Source: Candidatus Cloacimonetes bacterium 4572_55 | Lineage (GTDB): Bacteria > 4572-55 | NCBI GenBank assembly: GCA_002084765.1 | Contig: NBMB01000042.1 | Coordinates: 1 to 51,490 of the forward strand | DNA: 51,490 bases | Reading direction: 5' to 3' | In this document: positions 8,046 to 15,786 of the stretch, piece by piece | Layout of the letters: each line of letters starts with the position of its first letter | Position numbering within the stretch: position 1 is the first letter of the stretch | The notes under the pieces: generated by a model | What the model was told of the DNA's origin: nothing | The model's database searches: none | Seen by the model: the letters and a program-made list of their open reading frames with translations, nothing else | Made by a program: the position numbers and the translations under genes

Positions 8046-8213
8046 GCTAACGCCAAGCTCAGCCGCCGCGCGTCACGCGCTCAAAGCCATGCCCTCACCG
8101 CCACCCCTCACACCGCAAAACCTGGCGGTTTTGCCCGCGCGCAGCGCGGTCGCACCGCAAAACCTGGCGGTTTTGCCCGCGCGCAGCGCGGTCGGCTGCA
8201 GCGACAGTTGGAC
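8046..8213 (-). other. attC site with very large hairpin-rich loop
   Basis: The minus-strand cores are GTCCAAC (8207-8213, exact RYYYAAC) and GTTAGC (8046-8051). The 5' arm GCTGCAGCCGACCGCGC pairs with GCGCGGCGGCTGAGC, leaving an unpaired G and A on the 5' arm as in the other sites. The roughly 130-bp loop contains two tandem 42-bp units, each able to fold into two hairpins, making this the longest attC of the array at 168 bp. Confidence 0.82.
8112..8195. repeat. Tandem repeat, 2 x 42 bp, inside the attC loop
   Basis: Two identical adjacent 42-bp units start at 8112 and 8154 (ACCGCAAAACCTGGCGGTTT...). Each holds two inverted repeats: GCAAAACC-TGGC-GGTTTTGC and CCGCGC-GCA-GCGCGG. The duplication enlarges the variable terminal structure of the attC. 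Confidence 0.95.
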
Positions 8214-8374
8214 GGCGCCTTCAACGGAACTTGTCTTCATCGCTCTCACTGCCCGATTTCTCCACACCGCTCGCGTGGCTCCGTCCCAGAGCTCGCTCAA
8301 CCCAACCACGCGAGGGCGTAGCGTCCTCCGGTTTCACTCCAATGGCCATATTCCTTTAGAACTTGCATTACATA

Positions 8375-8569
8375 TTAGTCGTCATCGCTACCTTCGCTTC
8401 GCTTTTTTTCGCTCATTCCTGCGACAAGCAGGAAGCCACCTATGCCAATGAATACAATTCCTAATGTCCCTACTGTATCTTTTAGTGTTGTTGTAAAGAC
8501 TATCCCTAAGACTATCCCTAATGCAGTAACTATTATTCCAAGAAAAGCGAGCCGTTGATATTTTTTCAT
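8375..8569 (-). CDS. Small two-helix membrane protein
   Basis: 64 residues. Start ATG 8569 follows GGAGAATAAACAAG. Two hydrophobic helices are visible, about residues 7-26 (LAFLGIIVTALGIVLGIVF) and 34-51 (LGIVFIGIGGFLLVAG). They are joined by a short polar loop and followed by a charged tail SEKKRSEGSDDD. No known family is recognised; the pattern is that of small inner-membrane proteins common in cassettes. It is the first gene of the array as read on the minus strand, about 30 bp after a core-like GTTGGGC. An overlapping frame at 8388-8621 is a shadow. Confidence 0.6.
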   Translation of the reverse strand: MKKYQRLAFLGIIVTALGIVLGIVFTTTLKDTVGTLGIVFIGIGGFLLVAGMSEKKRSEGSDDD

Positions 8570-8596
8570 CTTGTTTATTCTCCATTTCTAAAAGCC

Positions 8597-8720
8597 GCCC
8601 AACATTATAATAGACGGACAAAAATCACCTAACACACTAAATAAGTATGTTAGACGGAAAAACGTCCGCTTTTTATCCCATATAAGTGTATTAGGCGGAC
8701 ATTTTTCCGTCTAATACACT
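8597..8720. repeat. Array-head region with about 40-bp-spaced TAGACGGA repeats and palindromes
   Basis: On the plus strand TAGACGGA/TAGGCGGA begins at 8611, 8651 and 8692, spaced 40 and 41 bp, with an inverted copy TCCGTCTAA at 8706-8714. Positions 8686-8719 form a near-perfect palindrome (GTGTATTAGGCGGA versus TCCGTCTAATACAC). Core-like GCCCAAC (8597-8603), ACCTAAC (8628-8634) and GTTAGAC (8649-8655) are interspersed. A minus-strand TATAAT lies at about 8604-8610. The region stands where an attI and cassette promoter would be, but no integrase follows. An operator for an unknown regulator is another reading. Confidence 0.4.
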
Positions 8721-8966
8721 TCATTCCTTGACTTGACAGCAAAAACAGCATATTCTGTTTCAAGATTTAAGAATGAGGAAAAGCTAACAAATTCCACTGG
8801 CGTTGTCAATAACTTTATGAGGAAAATGAAAAAAAATCAGGCAGGTGCTGGATTTTGAGCTTGATTTGAAGCTGGATGCGGTGCGAGCTCCTCCTAAGAA
8901 ATTCGTTTTTTCGGACGTCCGCTAAATATCCCGTAATTGCTTTATTTACAATAAATTACAGCCATA
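8721..8966. other. Intergenic stretch right of the array
   Basis: There is no convincing gene. It contains GCTAACAAATT at 8783-8793, identical to the core-like 11-mer at 418-428, which may mark the outer end of the array. No tyrosine-recombinase fragment is recognisable. Confidence 0.4.
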
Positions 8967-10865
8967 TCACGAATGGGTTTGCATTTTCGTCAATTTGCAA
9001 TACAACCCCTGTCTCGCCATCAATTCCTCATGATTTCCTCGCTCGGCAATGCGCCCGTCCTGTATCACCAGGATCAAGTCTGCGTGTCGTATCGTGGACA
9101 ATCTGTGCGCAATGACAAACACGGTGCGGTTTTCCATGAGTCGATCGATCGCCTCCTGTACGAGATACTCGGACTCGCTATCTAAAGCCGAGGTGGCTTC
9201 GTCAAAAATCAGGATAGGCGGATTTTTCAGCAATGCGCGAGCGATCGCCAATCGCTGACGTTGACCTCCGGAGAGATTTACACCTCGTTCTCCGATCATG
9301 GTCTGATAGGATTGGGGGAACTTTGTCACAAAGTTATGCGCGTTTGCGGCTCTCGATGCATCGTAGACCTTTTCCGGGTCGATATCCTTGACTCCATAAG
9401 CGATATTATTAAACACGGTGTCGTTGAAGAGGATCGTGTCCTGACTGACAATGCCCATCAGGCGGCGCAGGGATTTTAGAGTCACGCGTCGGATGTCCGT
9501 CCCGTCGATAGAGATCGCTCCTTGTGTCACGTCATAGAATCGTGGAATGATATCGACCAGAGTGGTTTTTCCCGCGCCGCTGGGTCCCACAAGCGCGGTG
9601 ATTTGTCCCTGTTTTGCGGTAAAGCTAATATCTTTCAGGACTTCGGTTTCGGGATTATAGGAAAACGAGACGCGATCGAATCGGATAATTTTATTGACAA
9701 CTTTTAGTTCGATTGCGTCGGGAGATTCTGAAATATCCAATGGGGCGTCGAAAATCTCCAGCAAACGTTCCACCGCGGCTGTCCCGCGTTTCAGTTCCCC
9801 GATCGTGCGACCGATGCTTTTTATTGGCTTCATGGTGGAAAAAAGCGCGCCTAAGAAGACAAAAAATTGTCCAGCAGTGATCGGGGACTCCGCGTCAATG
9901 ATCGCGCCGCCGCCGTACCACAGCAGGGATACGCCGACTGCCATGCTGATCGTGTCACTGAGCGGACGGATCAGCGCGCCATAAAATTTCATCCAGGTCA
10001 ATTCTTTTCGATAATGCTTATTATCTTTCTCAAATCGCTGAATTTCGTAATCCTCCATAGCAAAACCTTTGACGATGCGGATGCTGCTCAAGGTTTCTTG
10101 AATAATGAAGGTGAGGTCCGCGATTTTTCGTTGAGAATGGCGACTATATTCCTTTATCGCGTTGACAATCTTGGCGACTAACAAAAAAACTGGGGGGAAA
10201 AAAATAAATACGACTAAAGATAGGCGGACGCTGACGATAAAAGCGATTATCAGGAAGATGACGACATTGGAGAAATCTCTGAACAGCTTGACGATGTTGG
10301 TCACGGAAAACGCGTTGACTACCTCCACGTCGTTGATGAGTCGGGAGATCAGGTCGCCGCTGCGTCGGGCACTGAAAAAGGATAGGGAGAATTTTTGCAG
10401 ACACCGGTACAGGGAGTTGCGAATTTCCTCGATCATCCGCTGTCCCACATCGATAAAGATGATACTTTGCGCAAGGTTGATCACATTTTTTGCCAGCACA
10501 ATAACGACCGCGATCACGCATAGAAATAGAAGCACGTCTTTCCGAGAAAATTGCCGCATGAATTCCAGCCAGTGCGTGTTGGCAATTTCTCTTATCTTCT
10601 CGAATTGATTATCCTGACCAGCTGCGTAGCGCGCGTCTCGGATAAACAGACCGGTTCGGTGGCTTGCTTCTGAGAAGATCGGCTTGATCCCGCGCGAATT
10701 TGGTTCTTCGGCTACTGGCGCGGTAAAGACTTTGTCTATAACCGGATAGAGCATGGTTACGGACGCGCCGTCAAATAGGGATCCGAGCAGGATTAAGAAA
10801 AATCCCATCCAAATCTTCAGCCACAGGGATCGCAAATATGGTAGGAGCCGAACATATTCCTTCAT
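8967..10865 (-). CDS. msbA: MsbA-like ABC exporter (lipid flippase type)
   Basis: 632 residues, the length of a full half-transporter. The N-terminal transmembrane domain (about residues 15-335) is followed by a nucleotide-binding domain with Walker A GPSGAGKTT near 425, signature LSGGQRQRLAIARAL near 531, Walker B ILIFDEATSAL near 553 and H-loop IAHRLSTI near 590. It would work as an inner-membrane homodimer exporting lipid A-core or another hydrophobic substrate by ATP hydrolysis. The first periplasmic loop is longer than in E. coli MsbA (residues about 50-115, charged), as is common in FCB-group members. The gene starts 28 bp after the DUF4249 lipoprotein gene and is probably co-transcribed with it. 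Exact substrate cannot be told; the symbol reflects closest family. Confidence 0.85.
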   Translation of the reverse strand: MKEYVRLLPYLRSLWLKIWMGFFLILLGSLFDGASVTMLYPVIDKVFTAPVAEEPNSRGIKPIFSEASHRTGLFIRDARYAAGQDNQFEKIREIANTHWLEFMRQFSRKDVLLFLCVIAVVIVLAKNVINLAQSIIFIDVGQRMIEEIRNSLYRCLQKFSLSFFSARRSGDLISRLINDVEVVNAFSVTNIVKLFRDFSNVVIFLIIAFIVSVRLSLVVFIFFPPVFLLVAKIVNAIKEYSRHSQRKIADLTFIIQETLSSIRIVKGFAMEDYEIQRFEKDNKHYRKELTWMKFYGALIRPLSDTISMAVGVSLLWYGGGAIIDAESPITAGQFFVFLGALFSTMKPIKSIGRTIGELKRGTAAVERLLEIFDAPLDISESPDAIELKVVNKIIRFDRVSFSYNPETEVLKDISFTAKQGQITALVGPSGAGKTTLVDIIPRFYDVTQGAISIDGTDIRRVTLKSLRRLMGIVSQDTILFNDTVFNNIAYGVKDIDPEKVYDASRAANAHNFVTKFPQSYQTMIGERGVNLSGGQRQRLAIARALLKNPPILIFDEATSALDSESEYLVQEAIDRLMENRTVFVIAHRLSTIRHADLILVIQDGRIAERGNHEELMARQGLYCKLTKMQTHS

Positions 10866-10893
10866 CTGCTCTCATTTTCGTTCATTGGATCGA

Positions 10894-11832
10894 CTATTCC
10901 TTGATTTTGAGGTAATAGACTTGCCGGCATGCAGACCCAAAAACGCCAATCCCGCCCTCTATTCCACTATTTTGTTCTGGATTGGTCTTATACAAAAAAT
11001 TATAATAGTTGTCGTCGATTGTATAGAGTCCCAGCTCGTATCGTCCCCAAAACGCGAACATGCCGCCATACCAATTGAAGACATAATCGCCATTTTCTTC
11101 GTCAAAATTCTCAAGCCGCAGGTAGCCCATGGTATGGCGGGGTTCTTCGCTACCTTGTCCCTCATATTCCTCTTCGTCTTCGGGCTGATCATGGTCGTTC
11201 AGCACGTAGATATAGTGGGCGTCCTGCCATTTCTCCAGACAATAGATATCCACAAGACAGATTTGCTCTTCAGTCGGGTCCGAGCAACGGAAAACTATCC
11301 GATGATAATCCGGAATGTCGTCAAAGACCATTGTCAGAGAATCCGGCACAGTATCGGTGGGCAGAAGTTCGTCATCTTCATCAAAGATAAGCTCCTTTGG
11401 AATATAGGACGGCTCCTCTATCATCTCCATCAGGTAGGGAGTGAATGTCTGAGAGAACGCGCTCTTGCTCTGATCAGCCGTCTCCACAGTCAGACGATAG
11501 TGGGTTTGCGACTCAATAACCACATCGCTATTACTATAGAATCCGGGTCGATTTTGCGGATCCTCTTCTGTCAGAAGGAAGCTCTCCGACGCGTCCTCGT
11601 TCTCCAACTGGACAATCGCGCCAGAAAGCGCGGATCGGCTCTGTTCGTAATACTCGTCTATCGGCAACGTCTTGCCGACAAAAATTGCGTTCTCAGGTGT
11701 AACCGCCTCATCTACAAAAAGATAGCCAAATATAACAAGCTCTTCTCGATAGTCGGGATCGCCAGAGTCGTTGCTGCACCCGGCGAACACCGATAGTATA
11801 ATCAACAAAACAATATAAAATTGACGGCGCAT
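10894..11832 (-). CDS. DUF4249 family lipoprotein
   Basis: 312 residues with a lipoprotein signal FYIVLLIILSVFAGC. The N-terminal half carries the DUF4249 pattern: LVIFGYLFVDEAVTP, then FVGKTLPIDEYYEQSRSALSGAIVQLEN, then PGFYSN and THYRLTVETADQ. The middle is very acidic (DQPEDEEEYEGQG). DUF4249 lipoproteins are envelope proteins of Bacteroidota and relatives, often near TonB-dependent receptors, with unknown biochemical role. No TonB receptor is seen here; instead the ABC exporter follows by 28 bp. Ribosome site AGGAGAAAACT precedes ATG 11832. Confidence 0.75.
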   Translation of the reverse strand: MRRQFYIVLLIILSVFAGCSNDSGDPDYREELVIFGYLFVDEAVTPENAIFVGKTLPIDEYYEQSRSALSGAIVQLENEDASESFLLTEEDPQNRPGFYSNSDVVIESQTHYRLTVETADQSKSAFSQTFTPYLMEMIEEPSYIPKELIFDEDDELLPTDTVPDSLTMVFDDIPDYHRIVFRCSDPTEEQICLVDIYCLEKWQDAHYIYVLNDHDQPEDEEEYEGQGSEEPRHTMGYLRLENFDEENGDYVFNWYGGMFAFWGRYELGLYTIDDNYYNFLYKTNPEQNSGIEGGIGVFGSACRQVYYLKIKE

Positions 11833-11918
11833 AGTTTTCTCCTTTTCTTGACACCTTGAACAGTTCCTTTTATAAGCAAAAATTTATATCTTATGTATCT
11901 TAATAGATAAACTGACGT

Positions 11919-12599
11919 TTAGAATCCAGCTTTATTTTTTAATTCAAGAATATCTTCCTTCAACGCTTTAAATGCAGACAGTTCTTGCAAAGGAGAAAAG
12001 TCTTTTATGTGTTCCGTAACTTGAGTTCTCGCTGTGCGACAATTGAATTTTTCTAGATTGCGACCTTTCTTTCCACTAGCTTTTTTAAGAAGATCAAAAA
12101 GTTTTTTCTTTGGGTTTGATAACTCCTCTAACTTTCCGATTTTTGGTAAGGTCAAAGGAATTTTTCCTGACTCGTTTCCAGCGGCCTTTCGAATCGCCTG
12201 TTCATCTACCAATAACCAGGCTTCCGACATCTTGACCGGAATCACAGAAATAAATAAAGGGATTTTCTCGATTTCCTTTTTCGCCTCCTCCCAAGCCTTA
12301 TTGATTTCCTCGATTCGTTTTTTTCTTCCCACCTTGTCTGCATCTCGGTGAATAAAAAGCAAGTCGCATGGCTCTCGTAGAAGAGCAGTGATAAGTTTTC
12401 TACCAAGTGGGCTTATCTTTTTCTTTTCTTTTGTCGGTTTTTTTAAAATGTTCTGAGTTCTCACACCACTCAGGTCAATCCTCTTGAAATCAAGAGAACA
12501 GTTCGTATTGGCGTTTTTTTCTAATATCCATGTTAGGATAGGAATCAGAGCATGATCAGAGGAGCCCTCGGAGAGGAGTCTTACAATTTTTTCTTTCAT
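11919..12599 (-). CDS. TOPRIM-type putative nuclease, partner of the adjacent AAA ATPase
   Basis: 226 residues. The N-terminus has a TOPRIM-like layout: IVRLLSEGSSDHALIPIL with the EG acidic site near residue 11, and DLLFIHRDADK with a D-A-D pair near residue 84. VPVKMSEAWLLVDEQAIRKAAG follows, resembling the EAWLLAD segment of DUF4276 proteins. The C-terminal part is lysine-rich. TOPRIM partners of OLD-type ATPases act as nickases or nucleases, for example AriB of PARIS and the TOPRIM of OLD proteins. The gene starts five bases after the ATPase stop, so the two are translationally linked and probably form one complex. Family name is uncertain (DUF4276 or DUF4435-like). Confidence 0.65.
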   Translation of the reverse strand: MKEKIVRLLSEGSSDHALIPILTWILEKNANTNCSLDFKRIDLSGVRTQNILKKPTKEKKKISPLGRKLITALLREPCDLLFIHRDADKVGRKKRIEEINKAWEEAKKEIEKIPLFISVIPVKMSEAWLLVDEQAIRKAAGNESGKIPLTLPKIGKLEELSNPKKKLFDLLKKASGKKGRNLEKFNCRTARTQVTEHIKDFSPLQELSAFKALKEDILELKNKAGF

Positions 12600-12604
12600 G
12601 GCGG

Positions 12605-14035
12605 TTACCCGAATAAGGACAGTTGAACATCTGATCGGTCGATCGTCCGTTTTGATTTTTTTTTAGGCTCGTCGCATTCGTCATCCGCAGGAACTGGGTC
12701 CAACAGTTGTATCAGATCTCCGAGAGAAAGCGCGCGTGTATCGGGATCTATCTCCGATCGCCAAGTATCTGAAAGCCAGTTGAAATGCGTATGATAAAAT
12801 GGTTTTCCCCCCTCGATATTTTTTTTGAGACTTGCGACCAATAACGTATCCTCTGGGATTTGGGCGACCACAACGGGCGAATGGGTGTTGACAATCACCT
12901 GACGTAATGGGTTATCCCTATCGACTTTTAATTCCGCGTCAACAGCAATGTCCTGAAGCAGTCTGAGAATCGCGGGAATACGTTTGGGATGGATGCCGTT
13001 TTCCGGCTCCTCGAGACAAATAACTCCTTCTGCGTCAGGGTCGATCTCAATAGTTGATAGTGCCAAAAATCGCAGTGTGCCATCGGACAAAGACCGAGCG
13101 GGCAACGTCTCTCCATCTCGGTTGACAGCCATGATATGATAACGTTGTCGAGTCTCATCCTTATCGACCTTTACACTTGTGATATCGTCGATTAGCTCTC
13201 TCATACGTTGCGAGACGGATTCATAAATTCGATCTGGATTTCCCTTATTTTGAAAATGCGCCTGATGATATAACGTTCTCGACAAACCGGAGCCGTCCAG
13301 TTGGATCGCCGGTTCAGCGTGGAACCGGTCGGGCTCTCTCAATTTTGACGGCTCCAACTGCAACAACCGCCAAGATTGCATTTCTCTGCGAGCGGCCAAA
13401 GCCGTCGGATTGGCCGCGTCTACGGTGGAGAGAACTGTTCTGGGGAGGAACTCCGCCAAAATTTTTTGGGGTCTCCCTCTGCTTCCACCATCTTGGTGTA
13501 GCTTAATCACGAATTGATTTTTATCAGTAGTCGTAGAGATAAAGGGAACCATCCGTTTACTAGCGAAATATACGCTTTCTTCCCAAGCAGGTGCTCTATG
13601 CGGGAATTTTAAATGTTTCGACTTGTTTGCACGAGTCAATTCCTCTTTGACGATCTTCAAAGGTTTGGGATTTTCATCATCCTTGGCATATTTTAGAACA
13701 AGTTTATACGTAAGAAAAGTCGAGATTGCCTCTGCTTTCTGTCCCAAATCGTCAGTCGCTGACTTGGGCGTGATCATATCCGCTTCAAAGGAGATCGTAT
13801 CGTTGCTTTTTACGTGGAAAAGCGTGTGAATACCGGTTTCTTTGTTTTTATGGTCTCTCACTGAGTGAGCCGATTCGATCAATGTTCCATCAGCCAAAAA
13901 GCTTAGAAACTGAATCGCGTCAAAAAAATTGGATTTCCCCGAGCCGTTCGCGCCGGCAATACAAGTAAAGGGACCGAAACGCACATCCACGTCAAAAAGA
14001 CTTTTGAATCCCGAAATTTTTAAACGCGTTAGCAT
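12605..14035 (-). CDS. AAA_21/OLD-like ATPase (SMC/RecF-type fold)
   Basis: The start is set at ATG 14035 (GGAGAAATTGAT upstream), giving 476 residues beginning MLTRLKISGFKSLFDVDV; a longer in-frame form to 14122 lacks a ribosome site. Walker A AGANGSGKSNFFDAI lies near residues 25-40. Signature LSDGTLRFLAL is near 317, Walker B GVICLEEPENGIHP near 343, and the switch NTHSPVVV near 383. This order is that of AAA_21/AAA_15 ATPases in OLD, Gabija, PARIS and Septu systems and in RecF. The TOPRIM gene follows after five bases. It likely acts as sensor and motor of a two-gene anti-phage or DNA-maintenance module. It is not a housekeeping RecF, as it lacks the RecF context. Confidence 0.78.
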   Translation of the reverse strand: MLTRLKISGFKSLFDVDVRFGPFTCIAGANGSGKSNFFDAIQFLSFLADGTLIESAHSVRDHKNKETGIHTLFHVKSNDTISFEADMITPKSATDDLGQKAEAISTFLTYKLVLKYAKDDENPKPLKIVKEELTRANKSKHLKFPHRAPAWEESVYFASKRMVPFISTTTDKNQFVIKLHQDGGSRGRPQKILAEFLPRTVLSTVDAANPTALAARREMQSWRLLQLEPSKLREPDRFHAEPAIQLDGSGLSRTLYHQAHFQNKGNPDRIYESVSQRMRELIDDITSVKVDKDETRQRYHIMAVNRDGETLPARSLSDGTLRFLALSTIEIDPDAEGVICLEEPENGIHPKRIPAILRLLQDIAVDAELKVDRDNPLRQVIVNTHSPVVVAQIPEDTLLVASLKKNIEGGKPFYHTHFNWLSDTWRSEIDPDTRALSLGDLIQLLDPVPADDECDEPKKKSKRTIDRSDVQLSLFG

Positions 14036-14108
14036 ATCAATTTCTCCATAAATCTCTCGTAAAAATATTTTTTTCAGAAAAAATAAAGAACTGACGTTTT
14101 TAAAAGAT

Positions 14109-14158
14109 GGAAAAAGATACAACGCGCTTTTTAGATTAAACGCGCTGTATCTTTTTCC
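14109..14158. terminator. Long hairpin between the ATPase and DUF35 genes
   Basis: GGAAAAAGATACAACGCG and CGCGCTGTATCTTTTTCC form an 18-bp stem with one mismatch around a 14-base loop. It lies upstream of the ATPase gene and downstream of the DUF35 terminator. It may act as a second terminator or as a structured leader. Confidence 0.5.
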
Positions 14159-14170
14159 AGACTAAACAAA

Positions 14171-14200
14171 AAGTCGGACTAAAAATCGAGTCCGACTTAT
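14171..14200 (-). terminator. Rho-independent terminator of the HMGS-thiolase-DUF35 operon
   Basis: On the minus strand, AAGTCGGACT and AGTCCGACTT form a perfect 10-bp stem followed by TTTTTG. It begins within the stop codon region of the DUF35 gene, as expected for the operon end. Confidence 0.8.
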
Positions 14201-14589
14201 CGAATCAGAACGCATTTGTATCCATAGCAAATTATGCCATGGTCGCCTTCCTCTTGAATTTTCCGAAAAACCACCCGCACTCTCTTTCCGATCTCCACCT
14301 CATCCGGTGAGCAATCGACGATCTGGCAGGTAATCGAGACCTTGTCGTCCAGTTCCACAATCCCTACGATATAAGGCGTTTGCGCCTCGAACTGCGTGGG
14401 AGCTACGTGGATGACCGTATAGGTGAGGACAGAGCCTTCTTCTTTCAATTTAATCGGAGTAAATTTCTTACATTTTCCGGATATGCATCCGGTTCTCGGT
14501 GGAAAATAAATTTTTCCGTCTTTATCGCATTTAACGGCTTCCAGCCGAAAACGCTGTGGAATCTCTCTTGTATATCTCGGTGACGGCAT
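14197..14589 (-). CDS. DUF35 zinc-ribbon/OB-fold protein, thiolase-HMGCS scaffold
   Basis: 130 residues. An N-terminal helix (YTREIPQRFRLEAVKC) leads into a rubredoxin-like zinc ribbon: a Cys near residue 21 and TGCISGKC near 34-39. An OB fold follows (SVLTYTVIHVAPTQFE, PYIVGIVELDD, VGKRVRVVF-like). In archaea a DUF35 protein of this type binds both acetoacetyl-CoA thiolase and HMG-CoA synthase and channels acetoacetyl-CoA between them. The gene ends the three-gene operon HMGS-thiolase-DUF35, 13 bp after the thiolase stop, the same order as in archaeal genomes. Start ATG 14589 has AAGGAGGTCAC upstream. Confidence 0.85.
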   Translation of the reverse strand: MPSPRYTREIPQRFRLEAVKCDKDGKIYFPPRTGCISGKCKKFTPIKLKEEGSVLTYTVIHVAPTQFEAQTPYIVGIVELDDKVSITCQIVDCSPDEVEIGKRVRVVFRKIQEEGDHGIICYGYKCVLIR

Positions 14590-14602
14590 TATTGTGACCT
14601 CC

Positions 14603-15751
14603 TTATATCGCTTTTAGAATATGAACAGTTGAACTGCCTCCGGAGCCGCCCATGTTTTGCGCGAGACCGATCCGAGCTTCTTTCACTTGACGTTCGCCGC
14701 AAGATCCTCGAAGTTGTTCAAACACCTCGATAATCTGCGCGACGCCGGTCGCTCCGACCGGATGCCCTTTGGACTTCAGACCACCGCTGGTATTGACCGG
14801 GATTTTCCCGTTCAAAGTGGTGATATTTTGTTCGATTGCTTTACCGCCCTCGCCGAACGGAACAAATCCCAGAGCCTCGATAGCGCATATTTCCGCGATA
14901 GTGAAGCAATCGTGAACTTCTGCCAGATCAATATCTTCCGGACCCACGCCCGCCATTTTATAAGCCGACTCTGCAGATCGAGAGACCGCTTCCAATTTTG
15001 TCAGGTCGGCTCGGCTGTGCAGGGCGATAGTGTCCGAGGCTTGGCCAGAACCGATAATCTGAACAGGCTGATCCGTAAACTGTTTCGCAATCTCCGCGGG
15101 ACAGAGAATGACAGCCGCCGCGCCGTCAGTCACCGGCGAACAGTCGAACAAGCGGAGCGGGTCCGCGACCTTAGACGAATTCAGCACAGTGTCAATCGTA
15201 ATTTTCATAGGAAATTGCGCCATCGGATTTTTAGATCCGTTGTCATGATTTTTGACAGCGACTTGCGCCATCTGCTCTCTCGTGGTTCCATATTTGTGCG
15301 CGTGCGCACGCGCTATCATGGCGTACAAGCCCGGAAAAGTGATCCCATGATAGACCTCATATTCTTGATCCGCCGCGGTGGCGAGCGCATAAGTCGTGTC
15401 TGCGCCATCGTTCATCTTTTCTACGCCGCCGGCAAGCACAAAATCGCTCAGACTGGAAGCCACCTCGATAAACGCCTGACGAAACGCGACGCCGCCAGAC
15501 GCGCACGCGGATTCGACTCGGGTCGCTGGGATCGGCGTCGCTCCCAGATGGTCGGCCATCAAAGAGCCGACATGTTCCTGACCCACAAAAAGACCGCTGG
15601 ACATCGCGCCGATATACATTGAATCGATATGATCTATATGAGAATTGGAGATTGCTTCTAACGCGGCTTTCACAAAAAGATCGCGAAAAGACAAATCCCA
15701 TAACTCCCCAAATTTGGTCATACCGACCCCGATTATCGCTACATCTCGCAT
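14603..15751 (-). CDS. Archaeal-type acetyl-CoA C-acetyltransferase (thiolase)
   Basis: The start is chosen at ATG 15751 (GGAGAATAAT upstream), giving 382 residues beginning [18 protein letters not shown], the usual start of archaeal/SCP2-like thiolases. The nucleophile Cys lies in [13 protein letters not shown] near residue 86. The second active-site block is [17 protein letters not shown] near 335-350, followed by [16 protein letters not shown]. It condenses two acetyl-CoA to acetoacetyl-CoA, the first step of the mevalonate pathway. It lies between HMG-CoA synthase and DUF35, so the three products probably form the channelling complex known from methanogens. Confidence 0.88.
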   Translation of the reverse strand: MRDVAIIGVGMTKFGELWDLSFRDLFVKAALEAISNSHIDHIDSMYIGAMSSGLFVGQEHVGSLMADHLGATPIPATRVESACASGGVAFRQAFIEVASSLSDFVLAGGVEKMNDGADTTYALATAADQEYEVYHGITFPGLYAMIARAHAHKYGTTREQMAQVAVKNHDNGSKNPMAQFPMKITIDTVLNSSKVADPLRLFDCSPVTDGAAAVILCPAEIAKQFTDQPVQIIGSGQASDTIALHSRADLTKLEAVSRSAESAYKMAGVGPEDIDLAEVHDCFTIAEICAIEALGFVPFGEGGKAIEQNITTLNGKIPVNTSGGLKSKGHPVGATGVAQIIEVFEQLRGSCGERQVKEARIGLAQNMGGSGGSSTVHILKAI

Positions 15752-15786
15752 ATTATTCTCCTTTCCAATAATTTGCAAAATTCAAT

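Larger units (their letters stand above)
1..8800 (-). mobile_element. Integron gene-cassette array without integrase in view (CALIN-like)
   Basis: All genes here lie on the minus strand and are punctuated by attC-like sites at 98-227, 3546-3616, 4306-4399, 4935-5007 and 8046-8213, plus a probable half site near 6548. Each site has a 5' core ending AAC and a 3' core starting GTT (minus strand), with inner arms that pair but leave one or two extra bases on the 5' arm. That asymmetry is the hallmark of attC and sets its orientation, and in every site it agrees with the minus-strand genes. The sites differ in length (71-168 bp) and in loop sequence, so they are not copies of one insertion element. 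No tyrosine recombinase gene is visible up to 8967. The right boundary is approximate; the array runs off the left edge. Confidence 0.82.

Noticed and set aside
8112-8195. CRISPR-like direct repeat
   Set aside because: The two 42-bp copies are directly adjacent without spacers and lie inside an attC.
8031-8451. Overlapping plus- and minus-strand frames in GC-rich repeats
   Set aside because: They arise from the attC loop and its 42-bp tandem repeat; the repeated Ala/Arg-rich peptides are not protein-like.
8727-8755. Plus-strand promoter TTGACT-17-TATTCT
   Set aside because: No plus-strand gene follows; the genes on both sides are on the minus strand.
10753-11796. Plus-strand open frame of 347 codons
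   Set aside because: It lies antisense to the DUF4249 lipoprotein and the start of the ABC exporter, which have recognisable signals and motifs; the antisense product has none.
14657-15622. Plus-strand open frame of 321 codons
   Set aside because: Antisense to the thiolase; Arg/His-rich composition typical of a shadow frame.
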